Below are positions 1 to 7,322 of a stretch of 58,398 bases of DNA, piece by piece. A program made the position numbers and the translations under genes. Below the pieces are notes generated by a model. It saw only the letters and a list, made by a program, of their open reading frames with translations, had not been told where the DNA came from and made no database searches. The stretch's first letter is position 1; each line of letters opens with the position of its first letter. The DNA comes from Ureibacillus chungkukjangi (GTDB lineage Bacteria; Bacillota; Bacilli; Bacillales_A; Planococcaceae). Location: positions 1-58,398 of the forward strand of contig NZ_QJTJ01000021.1 of NCBI RefSeq assembly GCF_003217295.1. Direction: 5' to 3'.

Positions 1-348
1 TCTTTCTCCTACTTCTACAAAGGAGTGGGAGAAGAATCAACGAAATTGTTCAAAATTAATTAGCAAAATGTGTCCAATTCTACTTGACGCTTACACCTTT
101 CTAATCACTACAATCCCTCCAATTAAAAATGAATATTCAAATTAAATTATTCAATGCATTTACTCAAAATACTACCAGTATTTTAATATATTTATCCATT
201 ATATTTGGAGTTTTATTCAACAGTTGGCACGATTGTGGAATAACCAGTCTCTAGATAGATGGAATCTTTGCTATTCATAATAAGTTGTTAAATTACATAA
301 ATATCTTGAATTATATGTCATATATTTACACTGTTTTTAGATGAATAG
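1..348. other. Gene-poor left edge
   Basis: No open reading frame with a plausible ribosome binding site was found on either strand. The stretch is very AT-rich. The only promoter-like string is TTGGCACG near 224-232, which resembles a sigma-54 -24 element but lacks a proper -12 GC. Nothing else is supported. Confidence 0.4.
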
Positions 349-385
349 ATAAAAAAAAGACCGCCTTCATATTGAGAAGGCGGTG
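349..385 (-). terminator. Rho-independent terminator of the YjcZ-like gene
   Basis: The nine-base arms ACCGCCTTC and GAAGGCGGT (360-368 and 376-384) form a GC-rich hairpin. On the minus strand it is followed by eight T residues. It lies about 50 bases downstream of the mini-protein stop codon. Confidence 0.85.
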
Positions 386-437
386 TTCATTCCACTTAAC
401 AACAACGTTTGAGTGGCAGTGGAATATAATATTATTA

Positions 438-536
438 CTACGACCATACCGAAGCACCAACAATAATTAACAAAATGAAGAGAACAACAAGCAATACAAA
501 TGAACTAGAGTTATTTCCATTTTCGTAACCTGACAT
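438..536 (-). CDS. yjcZ: YjcZ-family sporulation mini-protein (32 aa)
   Basis: This tiny gene encodes 32 residues. A polar Ser/Asn/Gly-rich head (MSGYENGN...) is followed by one hydrophobic helix of about 18 residues (FVLLVVLFILLIIVGA) ending in Trp-Ser. That layout matches the YjcZ family of tiny membrane proteins made in sporulating Bacillales, which usually read MSGY then FALIVVLFILLIIVGAS. The start is fixed by a near-perfect ribosome binding site, AAGGAGGTGA, four bases before ATG. It is monocistronic, with its own strong terminator. Its exact role is unknown. Family assignment rests on recognising the hydrophobic consensus. Confidence 0.85.
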   Translation of the reverse strand: MSGYENGNNSSSFVLLVVLFILLIIVGASVWS

Positions 537-669
537 TATCTCACCTCCTTCGATATACTAATATATTATATTAATTAGTATATTGACTGGAGTGTGTATA
601 CGTGGAATATAAAAAAATATAAATAAAAAAGGATTGCCCTCCACCTCCACAATGATGGAACGGTAGTAA

Positions 670-1145
670 ATTAATTTCACTAATAATCCGAAATATGGAA
701 ACTGGTTAAGCGGTTCAGCAGCGATATATTCTGCACCATTTGGCAAAGGAAAATGTTATGTATTCGATGGTTAAATATTTTGATAATGAAAATGTTTTAA
801 AAGAAGTTGGTTATAATTAGGAAAAATACGAATAGCTGAAGATGCAGTTTATCCTAAAGCTGAAAACCTTGATGATTTCCTTCTCTTGAAACCTTTTTAA
901 CTGGACCTATTAAACCTGGAACGATATTTTTAAATTAGATAATAGTTGAGACAGGTGTAGAGTTTGCTACTCCCTACCAAACCTTTAACAATGTACTAGT
1001 TTTAGAAGAATCAAGTGATGGGTTTACAAAATAAAAATTATCTCGCAGAGGACTACGGAAATATTAAGACAGAAGCAATAATGAAAACGATTCCTCTGAA
1101 GAGATAATTGTAACTTCTACATTAGAAAATATCAGTTTGCATTAA
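670..1145 (+). pseudogene. Decayed gene of a conserved hypothetical (probably secreted) protein
   Basis: No intact frame exists, but consecutive protein-like segments switch frame along the plus strand. Examples are NWLSGSAAIYSAPFGKGK (about 700-756), KYFDNENVLKEVG (about 773-812), EDAVYPKAENLDDF (838-879), LETFLTGPIKPGT (about 886-924), ETGVEFATPYQTFNNV (947-994), YLAEDYGNIKTEA (1039-1077) and EEIIVTSTLENIS (1099-1137). Read together they form one plausible product ending at TAA 1143-1145. At least four frameshifts and several in-frame stops interrupt it. Strings such as TGPIKPGT and the DYGNIKTE-type C-terminus recall beta-rich Bacillales surface or lipoproteins, but I cannot name the family. 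No start or signal peptide is visible. Confidence 0.6.
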
Positions 1146-1175
1146 AAGAGACATCCCCCAAAAGGGATGTCTCTT
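1143..1175 (-). terminator. Terminator of the cold-shock gene (possibly bidirectional)
   Basis: AGAGACATCCC (1147-1157) pairs perfectly with GGGATGTCTCT (1164-1174) over 11 bp. On the minus strand a short T run follows, about 30 bases after the csp stop. It also abuts the end of the decayed plus-strand gene. Confidence 0.75.
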
Positions 1176-1206
1176 AGTTAACGTTTATAGTTTTAATTAA
1201 TACTAA

Positions 1207-1407
1207 TTAAATTTTTGTTACGTTAGCAGCTTGAGGTCCGCGGTTTCCATCAACAACCTCGAATTCCACTTTTTGACCTTCGTCAAGTGTTTTGAAGCCT
1301 TCGCCTTGGATAGCTGAGAAGTGTACGAATACGTCGTTTTCCCCTTCAACCTCGATGAATCCAAAACCTTTTTCTGAGTTAAACCATTTTACTGTACCTT
1401 GTTTCAT
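1207..1407 (-). CDS. csp: Cold-shock protein (CspA/CspB family, 66 aa)
   Basis: This is a single cold-shock domain of 66 residues, the standard length. Both RNA-binding motifs are intact: RNP1-like KGFGFIEV near residues 13-20 and RNP2-like VFVHFSAI near 26-33. KWFN is present near the N-terminus. Such proteins bind single-stranded RNA and DNA and act as RNA chaperones, often in cold or stationary phase. The ATG follows GGAGGTTTTCTTAA. The gene is monocistronic with a consensus promoter about 150 bases upstream and a structured leader, which suggests post-transcriptional control. The product could be CspB, CspC or CspD; the paralogue cannot be fixed from sequence alone. Confidence 0.97.
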   Translation of the reverse strand: MKQGTVKWFNSEKGFGFIEVEGENDVFVHFSAIQGEGFKTLDEGQKVEFEVVDGNRGPQAANVTKI

Positions 1408-1469
1408 TTAAGAAAACCTCCAAAAAATAAAAATATTAACAATATGTGATTGATTTACCGTAATAAAAA

Positions 1470-1527
1470 ATTCACATATTACAAAGAGTACCGACTTTAC
1501 ACCGATCACTCTTTGTAATATGTGAAT
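1470..1527 (-). promoter_or_regulatory. 20-bp perfect hairpin in the csp 5' leader
   Basis: ATTCACATATTACAAAGAGT (1470-1489) is the exact reverse complement of 1508-1527, with an 18-base loop. It lies wholly inside the predicted 5' untranslated region of csp, early in the transcript and about 60 bases from the start codon. No T run follows either arm, so it is not an obvious terminator. A temperature-responsive leader structure is an inference. Confidence 0.7.
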
Positions 1528-1565
1528 CAATTTGTACCCGGTCATGCAATTTTATTGTTATTTAA

Positions 1566-1593
1566 ATTATACCATCTTATCCCAATTTGTCAA
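1566..1593 (-). promoter_or_regulatory. Consensus sigma-A promoter of csp
   Basis: On the minus strand TTGACA (1588-1593) and TATAAT (1566-1571) are separated by 16 bases; both hexamers match the consensus. Transcription would start near 1558, giving a leader of about 150 nt, typical of cold-shock mRNAs. Confidence 0.85.
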
Positions 1594-1633
1594 AGTCTTT
1601 TTTTAATTTTCACTTATTTCAGTTAATTGAGGA

Positions 1634-1927
1634 TTATTCGTTATTATGTTGAGTCAATTTATCGATTATTATTCCATGATAAATTTGGATATCATCCTCA
1701 CATGCTTCACAGTATTCCCGTTCTTTATCTGTCCAAAACGCATAATACTTATTTTCTTTAGAAGCTTCATGCTCATACTGTTGTCGAAAAGACATTAAAG
1801 TCTCCAGAAGATGTTTATCGAACTCATGCTCAGACTGGAAAGTTGAGGTTGTTACAATATTCGATTGCCATCCCTCAAACATCCACCATGGTTCATAATC
1901 TGCTTTCATATAAATTATTTGGTACAC
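1634..1927 (-). CDS. DUF1033 family protein (97 aa)
   Basis: This is a short acidic, aromatic-rich cytoplasmic protein. The opening MYQIIYMKADYEPWWMFEGW, then AFWTDKEREYCEACEDDIQIYHG near residues 63-85, match the DUF1033 family of Firmicutes. A Cys-x2-Cys (CEAC) sits in the conserved block. No signal peptide or membrane segment is seen. Family members have no established function. It is monocistronic, between csp and the divergently oriented xpaC. It looks complete, if slightly short for the family. Confidence 0.8.
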   Translation of the reverse strand: MYQIIYMKADYEPWWMFEGWQSNIVTTSTFQSEHEFDKHLLETLMSFRQQYEHEASKENKYYAFWTDKEREYCEACEDDIQIYHGIIIDKLTQHNNE

Positions 1928-2166
1928 TATAATTTTCGTTCCTTTCCTTCTGCTATTAGCATTTTAATGGAAAAGTTATAAATTTGTCCATTTTAAGACC
2001 TTAAACGACAATAACAATGCATTTAAAACTACATTTATTTTCCTGTAGAAAAAATGGTATCTGATTAGGCTATACTAATAAATATAAGCTTGTGGTTTTA
2101 TAACTATTTCCTTTAAAGTAAAAAATAGAACATTTTAACATTTTAGATTAAAAATTTGAGAACAAT

Positions 2167-2195
2167 TGAAACTTTTAGTAAGCTACTTTCGTAAT
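2167..2195 (+). promoter_or_regulatory. Sigma-W-like ECF promoter of xpaC-yaaN
   Basis: TGAAACTTTT (from 2167) and CGTAATA (from 2190) are spaced by 17 bases between TGAAAC and CGTA. This closely resembles the sigma-W pattern of an AAC -35 and CGTA -10. The predicted start near 2203 leaves a short leader containing AAAGGAGG before ATG 2225. Confidence 0.65.
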
Positions 2196-2224
2196 AAAGA
2201 TATAGAAATAAAGGAGGTACGGAT

Positions 2225-2872
2225 ATGCTTGGGGCTGCAAATTTCTTCATACGACATGCACTCAATTTTTTAATTAGTTTTACAGTATTTATTTTAACGG
2301 TTGTCCACTTTGATCTTGGCTTTATTTTCGTGCCGATTGTATCTATTGCTGTTTATTTAATAAGCAATAAAGTGATAAAAGCTTTTCAAAAATCTAAGCG
2401 AAGTAAAGAGCTCGGTCTATCCCGCTCTGAATTTAATCATATTGAATCACAGTTAAAACAAGCAAAGGGACATATTAACTCCCTTTCACAACAATACATT
2501 CGTGTTCGTTCAGTTCGTTCCTTTAAATTATTAAATGAGATGATGAAACTTTCAAAAAGAATTGTCAACATTGTACAGAAAAATCCACAAAAGTTTTATT
2601 CGGTAGAGGATTTCTTCTATTCGCATTTACCATCTGCAGTGCAATTAACAGGAACATATACCATGTTAAGCCAAACTCAGGTTAAAGATACAGAGGTTCA
2701 CTTAGCTCTTGAAGATACGCGTAAAACATTAAAAGGGCTTCATATAACAATGGAAAATGATTTAAAAAGTGCGATTGAATCAGACCTAGAAAACTTAAGA
2801 ATTGAATTAGATTTCGTAAAGCTTCAAAATGCTAGAAAGCTGCAGCAAATCGATCTTCGAGGTGGAAAATAA
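2225..2872 (+). CDS. xpaC: XpaC-like 5-bromo-4-chloroindolyl phosphate hydrolysis family protein
   Basis: The 215-residue protein begins with a hydrophobic hairpin (two membrane segments within about residues 12-52). A long basic, helical cytoplasmic region follows, with LSRSEFNHIESQLKQAKGHI and repeated heptads. The topology and its place before a TelA-family gene match B. subtilis xpaC-yaaN. The name comes from an indolyl-phosphate phenotype; no catalytic motif is visible, and a structural membrane role is more likely. The ATG follows AAAGGAGGTACGGAT. Its stop codon overlaps the next start as TAATG, so the pair is translationally coupled. The sigma-W-like promoter suggests induction by envelope stress. 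Confidence 0.85.
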   Translation: MLGAANFFIRHALNFLISFTVFILTVVHFDLGFIFVPIVSIAVYLISNKVIKAFQKSKRSKELGLSRSEFNHIESQLKQAKGHINSLSQQYIRVRSVRSFKLLNEMMKLSKRIVNIVQKNPQKFYSVEDFFYSHLPSAVQLTGTYTMLSQTQVKDTEVHLALEDTRKTLKGLHITMENDLKSAIESDLENLRIELDFVKLQNARKLQQIDLRGGK

Positions 2873-3975
2873 TGACCAATAATAAGAGCTCAAATCATCC
2901 ATTTGAAGAGTTTTCAAATAATGAGAGCTCTTTTTCTTGTACAAGCAATCACTATTCGACCGATACATTGGTATTCTCTTCTCTGTCTGAAGAAAATCAA
3001 TCACATGCATTACTACTAGCCAGTAAATTAGATGCTTCACAATACGAAAATGTTTTACAGTTTGGATCTGAAATTCAGCATTCATTAAAAAACTTTACTC
3101 ACAATATGCTTATTCGAGTTCAACGTAATGATACTTCCCCTATACGTGAAATTTTGCATAAGCTCATAGAGCATTTAAATAAAATTAACCCTGATGATTT
3201 AATTGAAAAAGAGAAAGGTTTTCTACAAAAGCTGTTTAACCGCTCAAAATCATCAATTCAGGAACACATCACTCAGTATAATCGATTAAGTAAACAAATC
3301 GATCGCTTAGGCATACAGCTGGAGCATTCTCAAAAAGGCTTACTTGGCGATGTGCGGATGTTAAATGAGTTGTACCAATTGAACGAAGATTATTATCATA
3401 ATATAAATATGTATATTGCAGCTGCAGAAATGAAGAAAAAGGATTTAATTTTAAATCAATTACCTAAAATTGAACAAGCTTATGAATTGTCGAATAATCC
3501 GTTAGACAAACAACGATTAAACGATTTACAAGCTTCGATTGATTGGTTAGACAAACGTCAATATGACTTACAAATTTCACGAGAGATAGCAGTTCAAACT
3601 GCACCTCAAATCAGAATGATCCAGCAAACCAATCAAATGCTTATAGAAAAAATTCAAAGTTCCGTTATGACAACCATTCCATTATGGCAAACCCAAATTT
3701 CCATGCTTATTCATATGAATAATCAAAGAAGAGCAAACATAACAACTCGTCGCCTAATGGAAACTTCTGAGCAGATGCTACATAAAAACGCTAAAATACT
3801 TGAAACTACTGCTCAGGATACAAATAAGCAGAAGGCCATCACAAATAATGATGTCGATTTATTTAAACAAACCCAATTGGAGCTAATTCAGTTAATCGAA
3901 GAGACTCTACGGGTGCAAGCTATAAGTAATGAACAACAAGCCACAGTTGAAGCAAGTATTAAAGAAATCGAATAG
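2872..3975 (+). CDS. yaaN: TelA / toxic anion resistance family protein (YaaN-like)
   Basis: The 367-residue protein is almost entirely predicted helix and coiled coil, rich in Gln, Glu, Lys and Asn, with no membrane segment. The core LIEHLNKINPDDL...FLQKLFNR and the later TAPQIRMIQQTNQMLIEKIQ match the TelA/YaaN family linked to tellurite, nisin and lantibiotic tolerance. Its biochemical action is unknown. It starts within the xpaC stop codon, so the two should be made together. The N-terminal 40 residues are Ser/Asn-rich and probably disordered. Family assignment is firm; the resistance phenotype is not shown by the sequence. Confidence 0.88.
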   Translation: MTNNKSSNHPFEEFSNNESSFSCTSNHYSTDTLVFSSLSEENQSHALLLASKLDASQYENVLQFGSEIQHSLKNFTHNMLIRVQRNDTSPIREILHKLIEHLNKINPDDLIEKEKGFLQKLFNRSKSSIQEHITQYNRLSKQIDRLGIQLEHSQKGLLGDVRMLNELYQLNEDYYHNINMYIAAAEMKKKDLILNQLPKIEQAYELSNNPLDKQRLNDLQASIDWLDKRQYDLQISREIAVQTAPQIRMIQQTNQMLIEKIQSSVMTTIPLWQTQISMLIHMNNQRRANITTRRLMETSEQMLHKNAKILETTAQDTNKQKAITNNDVDLFKQTQLELIQLIEETLRVQAISNEQQATVEASIKEIE

Positions 3976-4011
3976 TGTCCACTTTGTAAAAATAGTTTTT
4001 ATTTTTTATAT

Positions 4012-4055
4012 ACAAAAACACCCTAGCTTCCTCATCTGAGAGGAACTAGGGTGCT
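4012..4055 (-). terminator. Terminator between yaaN and the 65-aa gene
   Basis: CACCCTAG (4019-4026) pairs with CTAGGGTG (4046-4053), extended by TTCCTC/GAGGAA. A T-rich tract follows on the minus strand, so it best serves the minus-strand gene. It may also stop yaaN transcription from the other side. Confidence 0.75.
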
Positions 4056-4064
4056 GCATTTTAA

Positions 4065-4262
4065 TCATTCGAAATAGTCTTTATAATAGCCGCCTACATT
4101 ACCAGTATTATCAATGACAAAGATGAATTCTTCTGTCTCATTTTTCACTTCATATTCTTTGCCAACTGTTAACACATTAGAAACTAAATATTTCTCAGCA
4201 TTCGTATGTGTGCATTTTACTTTACGTATCGTTGGTGCATCTTTCCATTTTAAATTTAACAT
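4065..4262 (-). CDS. Conserved short Bacillales protein of unknown function (65 aa)
   Basis: This small cytoplasmic protein has a run of conserved-looking positions: KVKCTHTNAEKYLVSNVLT then GKEYEVKNETEEFIFVIDN, ending in a Gly-Gly-Tyr-Tyr cluster. It is predicted to be a small beta-rich fold. It resembles short Bacillus proteins (possibly DUF6501), but I am not certain of the family. The start is supported by GAGGT about eight bases upstream. It is transcribed alone, with a strong terminator close downstream. Confidence 0.6.
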   Translation of the reverse strand: MLNLKWKDAPTIRKVKCTHTNAEKYLVSNVLTVGKEYEVKNETEEFIFVIDNTGNVGGYYKDYFE

Positions 4263-4405
4263 CTTTTTAACCTCACTTTAAATCTTCTATATATTGCTTC
4301 TATTCTAGACCCTATTGTATCTCATTTCCACTCTTTTGTGGAAAGATTTCTATCTATATTGTGGGAAAATGTTATAAATGATACATTAGATTAGAGGTGA
4401 TCAAA

Positions 4406-4510
4406 TTGTTCTTTGGTGGTTTTAGCGGAGCTCCAATGTGGTTTTTCATCATAGCAATTGTTTTTGCTATTATATTTATAATCATATCTGAATGGAATTC
4501 GAGAAGTTAA
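4406..4510 (+). CDS. Single-span membrane mini-protein (34 aa, TTG start)
   Basis: The reading frame starts at TTG 4406 after AGAGGTGATCAAA, a good Shine-Dalgarno site at proper spacing. It encodes a Gly-rich head (FFGGFSGAP), one strong hydrophobic helix (MWFFIIAIVFAIIFIII) and a short polar tail (SEWNSRS). It ends 50 bases before the YerC-like gene and probably shares its mRNA. I do not recognise the family. Small size and the TTG start make this a moderate call, but RBS plus a clean membrane helix argue for a real gene. Confidence 0.55.
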   Translation: MFFGGFSGAPMWFFIIAIVFAIIFIIISEWNSRS

Positions 4511-4560
4511 TTCCAATAATATTTAAATATTATTTACTACAGAATTCGGAGGTTTCAGAT

Positions 4561-4848
4561 ATGAAGGATTCTCCTGATTATAAGGTTGAACAGTTAATGA
4601 AGGTAGTTTTGTTACTTGAGACAACAAATGAGTGTGAAGCGTTTTTTGATGATTTGTGTACCCTAAACGAGTTAAAAGCCTTTTCACAAAGACTTGATGT
4701 CGCTAGAATGCTCTTAGATGGCCATACCTATGAGCACATCGAGGCATTTACTGGAGCTACCTATAATACCATTTCTCGAGTAAATAAGACACTCTCAAAA
4801 GAAAACTCCTTGAAAATCATATTAAATCGTATAGAAAACAAATTATGA
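4561..4848 (+). CDS. yerC: YerC/YecD family TrpR-like DNA-binding protein
   Basis: From ATG 4561 the product has 95 residues, the usual size. The block FFDDLCTLNELKAFSQRLDVARMLLDG followed by TGATYNTISRVNKTL is the TrpR/YerC helix-turn-helix. The frame is open further upstream, but GGAGG at 4546-4550 places the true start here. It is predicted to be a cytoplasmic dimeric repressor. The B. subtilis homologue YerC has no well-defined regulon. No amino-acid biosynthesis genes are adjacent, so trp regulation is not implied. Confidence in family is high, in function low. Confidence 0.88.
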   Translation: MKDSPDYKVEQLMKVVLLLETTNECEAFFDDLCTLNELKAFSQRLDVARMLLDGHTYEHIEAFTGATYNTISRVNKTLSKENSLKIILNRIENKL

Positions 4849-4873
4849 AAGCTTGCTGAATGCGGCTTTTTTA
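4848..4873 (+). terminator. Weak terminator after the YerC-like gene
   Basis: AAAGC (4848-4852) pairs with GCTTT (4865-4869), with a few wobble-extended inner pairs and a T run after it. The stem is short and imperfect. Confidence 0.45.
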
Positions 4874-5035
4874 TTTTGACGTAAACTAAAATATTCTATA
4901 CTTATCACGCTTTAACAGTTCACCGCGTTAAATGGGATGATTGCTCACATTAAAAAAATACTATAGAATCCATTATAGCTAAATAATTACATAGAATAAT
5001 ATTCTTAGTTAACTATTGAAGGGAGGATCATTCCA

Positions 5036-5665
5036 TTGAAGTATGTACACCTTATGATTGCATGTCTCATTGTTAATATGGGGATATATATCTTGCATAG
5101 CGCAAATGTCGCTACTGGCGGAACAGTAGGCTTAGCATTAAGCATTAACTATTGGATAACTTTAGGCTTTGCAATAACCTATCTTTTAGTAAACATACCA
5201 TTTATGATTCTCGCTTATAAAAAACTGGGTAAAGAATTTACAATTTCAACCGTTATATCAATTTGTATGCTTACTGGTATTTCCTTTTTAACAGGATTAA
5301 TTCCTACTATTTCCATTCCTGCTTGGATAGGTGTAGTTTTAGGAAGTGCATTTGCAGGAATCGGTATGACATATTTATTCCTCAAAAATTCTTCCCTTGG
5401 TGGAACGAGTATATTAGCTGTTTTTCTACAAAAAAAGTACAATTGGGACCCAGGTAAAACTCTATTTGTTTTAGATATTTTCATCCTCCTTACAACGGTA
5501 TATTCAATTGGCTGGTCTGGTTTATTATATTCAGCCTTATCTGCTTTTATTGTGTCGTCGATTGTATCCATTTCTAGAAAACAAATAAGCGCGAAGCTTA
5601 CTGATAATCATGAGGATGATTCTATTCTTGAAGACGAATCTAGTGAAATGTTGATTATGCAATAA
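5036..5665 (+). CDS. YitT/DUF161-type integral membrane protein
   Basis: The 209-residue protein has about six hydrophobic segments. The first two (about residues 5-25 and 42-62) flank a conserved NVATGGTVGLALSINYW loop. Later SSLGGTSILAVFLQKKYNWDPGKT is the second half of the DUF161 duplication. The C-terminal 30 residues are acidic and soluble. The DUF2179 domain seen in full-length YitT proteins is missing, so this is the short form. Translation starts at TTG 5036 behind GGGAGGATC. Transport function is suspected in the family but unproven. It is a single gene ended by a strong bidirectional terminator. Confidence 0.8.
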   Translation: MKYVHLMIACLIVNMGIYILHSANVATGGTVGLALSINYWITLGFAITYLLVNIPFMILAYKKLGKEFTISTVISICMLTGISFLTGLIPTISIPAWIGVVLGSAFAGIGMTYLFLKNSSLGGTSILAVFLQKKYNWDPGKTLFVLDIFILLTTVYSIGWSGLLYSALSAFIVSSIVSISRKQISAKLTDNHEDDSILEDESSEMLIMQ

Positions 5666-5707
5666 AAAAGATAAATTTCTGAGTCAATTCAGAAATTTAT
5701 CTTTTTT
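5664..5707. terminator. Bidirectional terminator between convergent genes
   Basis: A 19-bp perfect stem (5664-5682 with 5689-5707) has A and T tracts on its two sides. It sits exactly between the YitT-type gene and the ABC transporter operon. Confidence 0.9.
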
Positions 5708-5708
5708 A

Positions 5709-6449
5709 TTATTGCTTGATAGTTCGTTTTAAAAATTCTTTTGTTCTTTCTTGTGTCGGGTTAACTAGCACTTGATCAGGTGAACCTTCCTCTACGATAA
5801 CCCCTTTATCCATAAATACTACACGGTCAGATACTTCACGAGCAAATTCCATTTCATGCGTAACGATTAACATTGTATGTCCTTCATCAGCAAGCTGACG
5901 CATTACTTTTAGCACTTCTCCTACCATTTCAGGATCTAATGCGGAAGTTGGTTCATCGAATAGCATTACCTCTGGATCCATAGCCAGCGCACGTGCGATA
6001 GCTACACGTTGCTTTTGACCACCTGAAAGCTGGCGAGGCTTTGCATTCACATACTGATCCATACCTACGATTTGCAAATATTTTAATGCGTTTGATTTTG
6101 CTTCTTCCTTTGAACGTTTTAGAACCTTTTGCTGACCAACGACACAATTTTTCAACACATTGTGGTTGTTAAATAAATTAAACTGCTGGAAAACCATCCC
6201 TAAATGTGTACGATATTGTTTAATATCGTGTTTGTCGTCTAAGATGTTTTCGCCTTTATAAATAATTTCGCCGCCACTTGGTGTTTCAAGTAGATTAATG
6301 CAACGTAATAATGTTGATTTTCCGGAGCCTGAAGAACCAATTAAGCAAACAACCTCACCTTTTTTTACTGTGAAGTTTACATCTTTTAAAACTTCATGGC
6401 TGCCAAATGATTTATTTAGATGTTTAATATCAATTACTTTTTCCATCAT
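5709..6449 (-). CDS. Amino-acid ABC importer, ATP-binding subunit (probable lysine)
   Basis: The 246 residues show every ATPase motif: Walker [10 protein letters not shown] near 38-46, Q-loop, signature [14 protein letters not shown] near 139-152, Walker [13 protein letters not shown] near 160-171, and the switch histidine in VTHEM. It belongs to the polar amino-acid transporter ATPase family (GlnQ/HisP type). It would energise the permease encoded just upstream (26-base gap). It is the last gene of a binding-protein / permease / ATPase operon. The lysine riboswitch that leads the operon makes lysine the likely substrate. Confidence 0.95.
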   Translation of the reverse strand: MMEKVIDIKHLNKSFGSHEVLKDVNFTVKKGEVVCLIGSSGSGKSTLLRCINLLETPSGGEIIYKGENILDDKHDIKQYRTHLGMVFQQFNLFNNHNVLKNCVVGQQKVLKRSKEEAKSNALKYLQIVGMDQYVNAKPRQLSGGQKQRVAIARALAMDPEVMLFDEPTSALDPEMVGEVLKVMRQLADEGHTMLIVTHEMEFAREVSDRVVFMDKGVIVEEGSPDQVLVNPTQERTKEFLKRTIKQ

Positions 6450-6475
6450 ACGATCTCCTTATGCCATTAATAAAT

Positions 6476-7198
6476 TTACTCTTCCCTTTTAACTTGAACT
6501 TGATATGCATCTTGACCATCCATTCTTTTTTCGACAATACGTAATAGACGAGAAGCAACAAAAGTCATGATTAAGTAGATGACAACAGTAATGATAAAGG
6601 ATTCTGCAAAACGGAAATTTGCACCAGCAATCGATTTTGTTGTAAAGAATAATTCCGTTACACTAATTACACTTAGTACGGCAGAGTCTTTTATATTCAT
6701 AATTAATTGGTTCCCTGTTGCCGGTAGAATATTGCGGAATACCTGAGGTAAAACGACATGAATCATCGTTTGGAAATGTCCCATTCCAATAGCTGACGCA
6801 GCCTCATATTGTCCCTTATCAATCGATTCAATACCACCGCGCACATACTCAGCCATATAAGCACCCGTATTTAACCCAACAACAACGATCGCTGCAACAA
6901 AACGATCCATTTCTATTCCATAAGCATATAATCCATAGTATACGACCATTGCTTGTACAATCATTGGTGTACCACGGAAGATTTCAACATAAACTGTTAA
7001 TATGAAATTAAAAATCTTTAAAATAACAGATTTAATAGATTTCTTACGAAGAGGAATCGTGTGCATTACACCGATAAATAATCCGATAAGAGCACCAATA
7101 ATTGTACTAAAAACTGCAATTAATAACGTCATATATGCGCCACGTAAATAACTTGGCCAATTCTCTTTTAATATTGAGAGTATAATATCTAAACTCAT
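6476..7198 (-). CDS. Amino-acid ABC importer, permease subunit (probable lysine)
   Basis: The 240-residue membrane protein has about five hydrophobic segments. The typical EAA loop lies near residues 132-165 (YEAASAIGMGHFQTMIHVVLPQ). FRGTPMIVQ near 74-82 is the hallmark of the His/Glu/Gln/Arg permease family. It forms the channel, probably as a homodimer, since no second permease gene is present. It lies between the binding protein and the ATPase genes. A hairpin in the 124-base gap upstream may lower its expression relative to the binding protein. Confidence 0.95.
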   Translation of the reverse strand: MSLDIILSILKENWPSYLRGAYMTLLIAVFSTIIGALIGLFIGVMHTIPLRKKSIKSVILKIFNFILTVYVEIFRGTPMIVQAMVVYYGLYAYGIEMDRFVAAIVVVGLNTGAYMAEYVRGGIESIDKGQYEAASAIGMGHFQTMIHVVLPQVFRNILPATGNQLIMNIKDSAVLSVISVTELFFTTKSIAGANFRFAESFIITVVIYLIMTFVASRLLRIVEKRMDGQDAYQVQVKREE

Positions 7199-7282
7199 AA
7201 ATATCCTCCTAAATAATTTAGAAAACCTTTAACTCTACTAAACACTTACTCTAAAGATAAAATAAGTCTGGCTAAAAGATGG

Positions 7283-7310
7283 ATACTGGCCACTAAAGTG
7301 TGACCAGTAT
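7283..7310 (-). promoter_or_regulatory. Intercistronic hairpin between binding-protein and permease genes
   Basis: ATACTGG (7283-7289) pairs with CCAGTAT (7304-7310), with an inner CAC/GTG pairing. Such hairpins behind binding-protein genes often protect the upstream mRNA or partly terminate transcription. The T run is weak. Confidence 0.6.
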
Positions 7311-7322
7311 TCACCGCTTTAA

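Noticed and set aside
224-242. Sigma-54-like promoter, TTGGCACG with a following TGGAA
   Set aside because: The -12 GC is missing and no plus-strand gene follows; the next gene is on the opposite strand.
558-746. 62-residue minus-strand reading frame
   Set aside because: It overlaps the readable segments of the decayed plus-strand gene, has no convincing ribosome binding site and its sequence is low complexity.
2807-3085. 92-residue minus-strand frame inside xpaC-yaaN
   Set aside because: It is a shadow of two well-supported coupled genes on the other strand.
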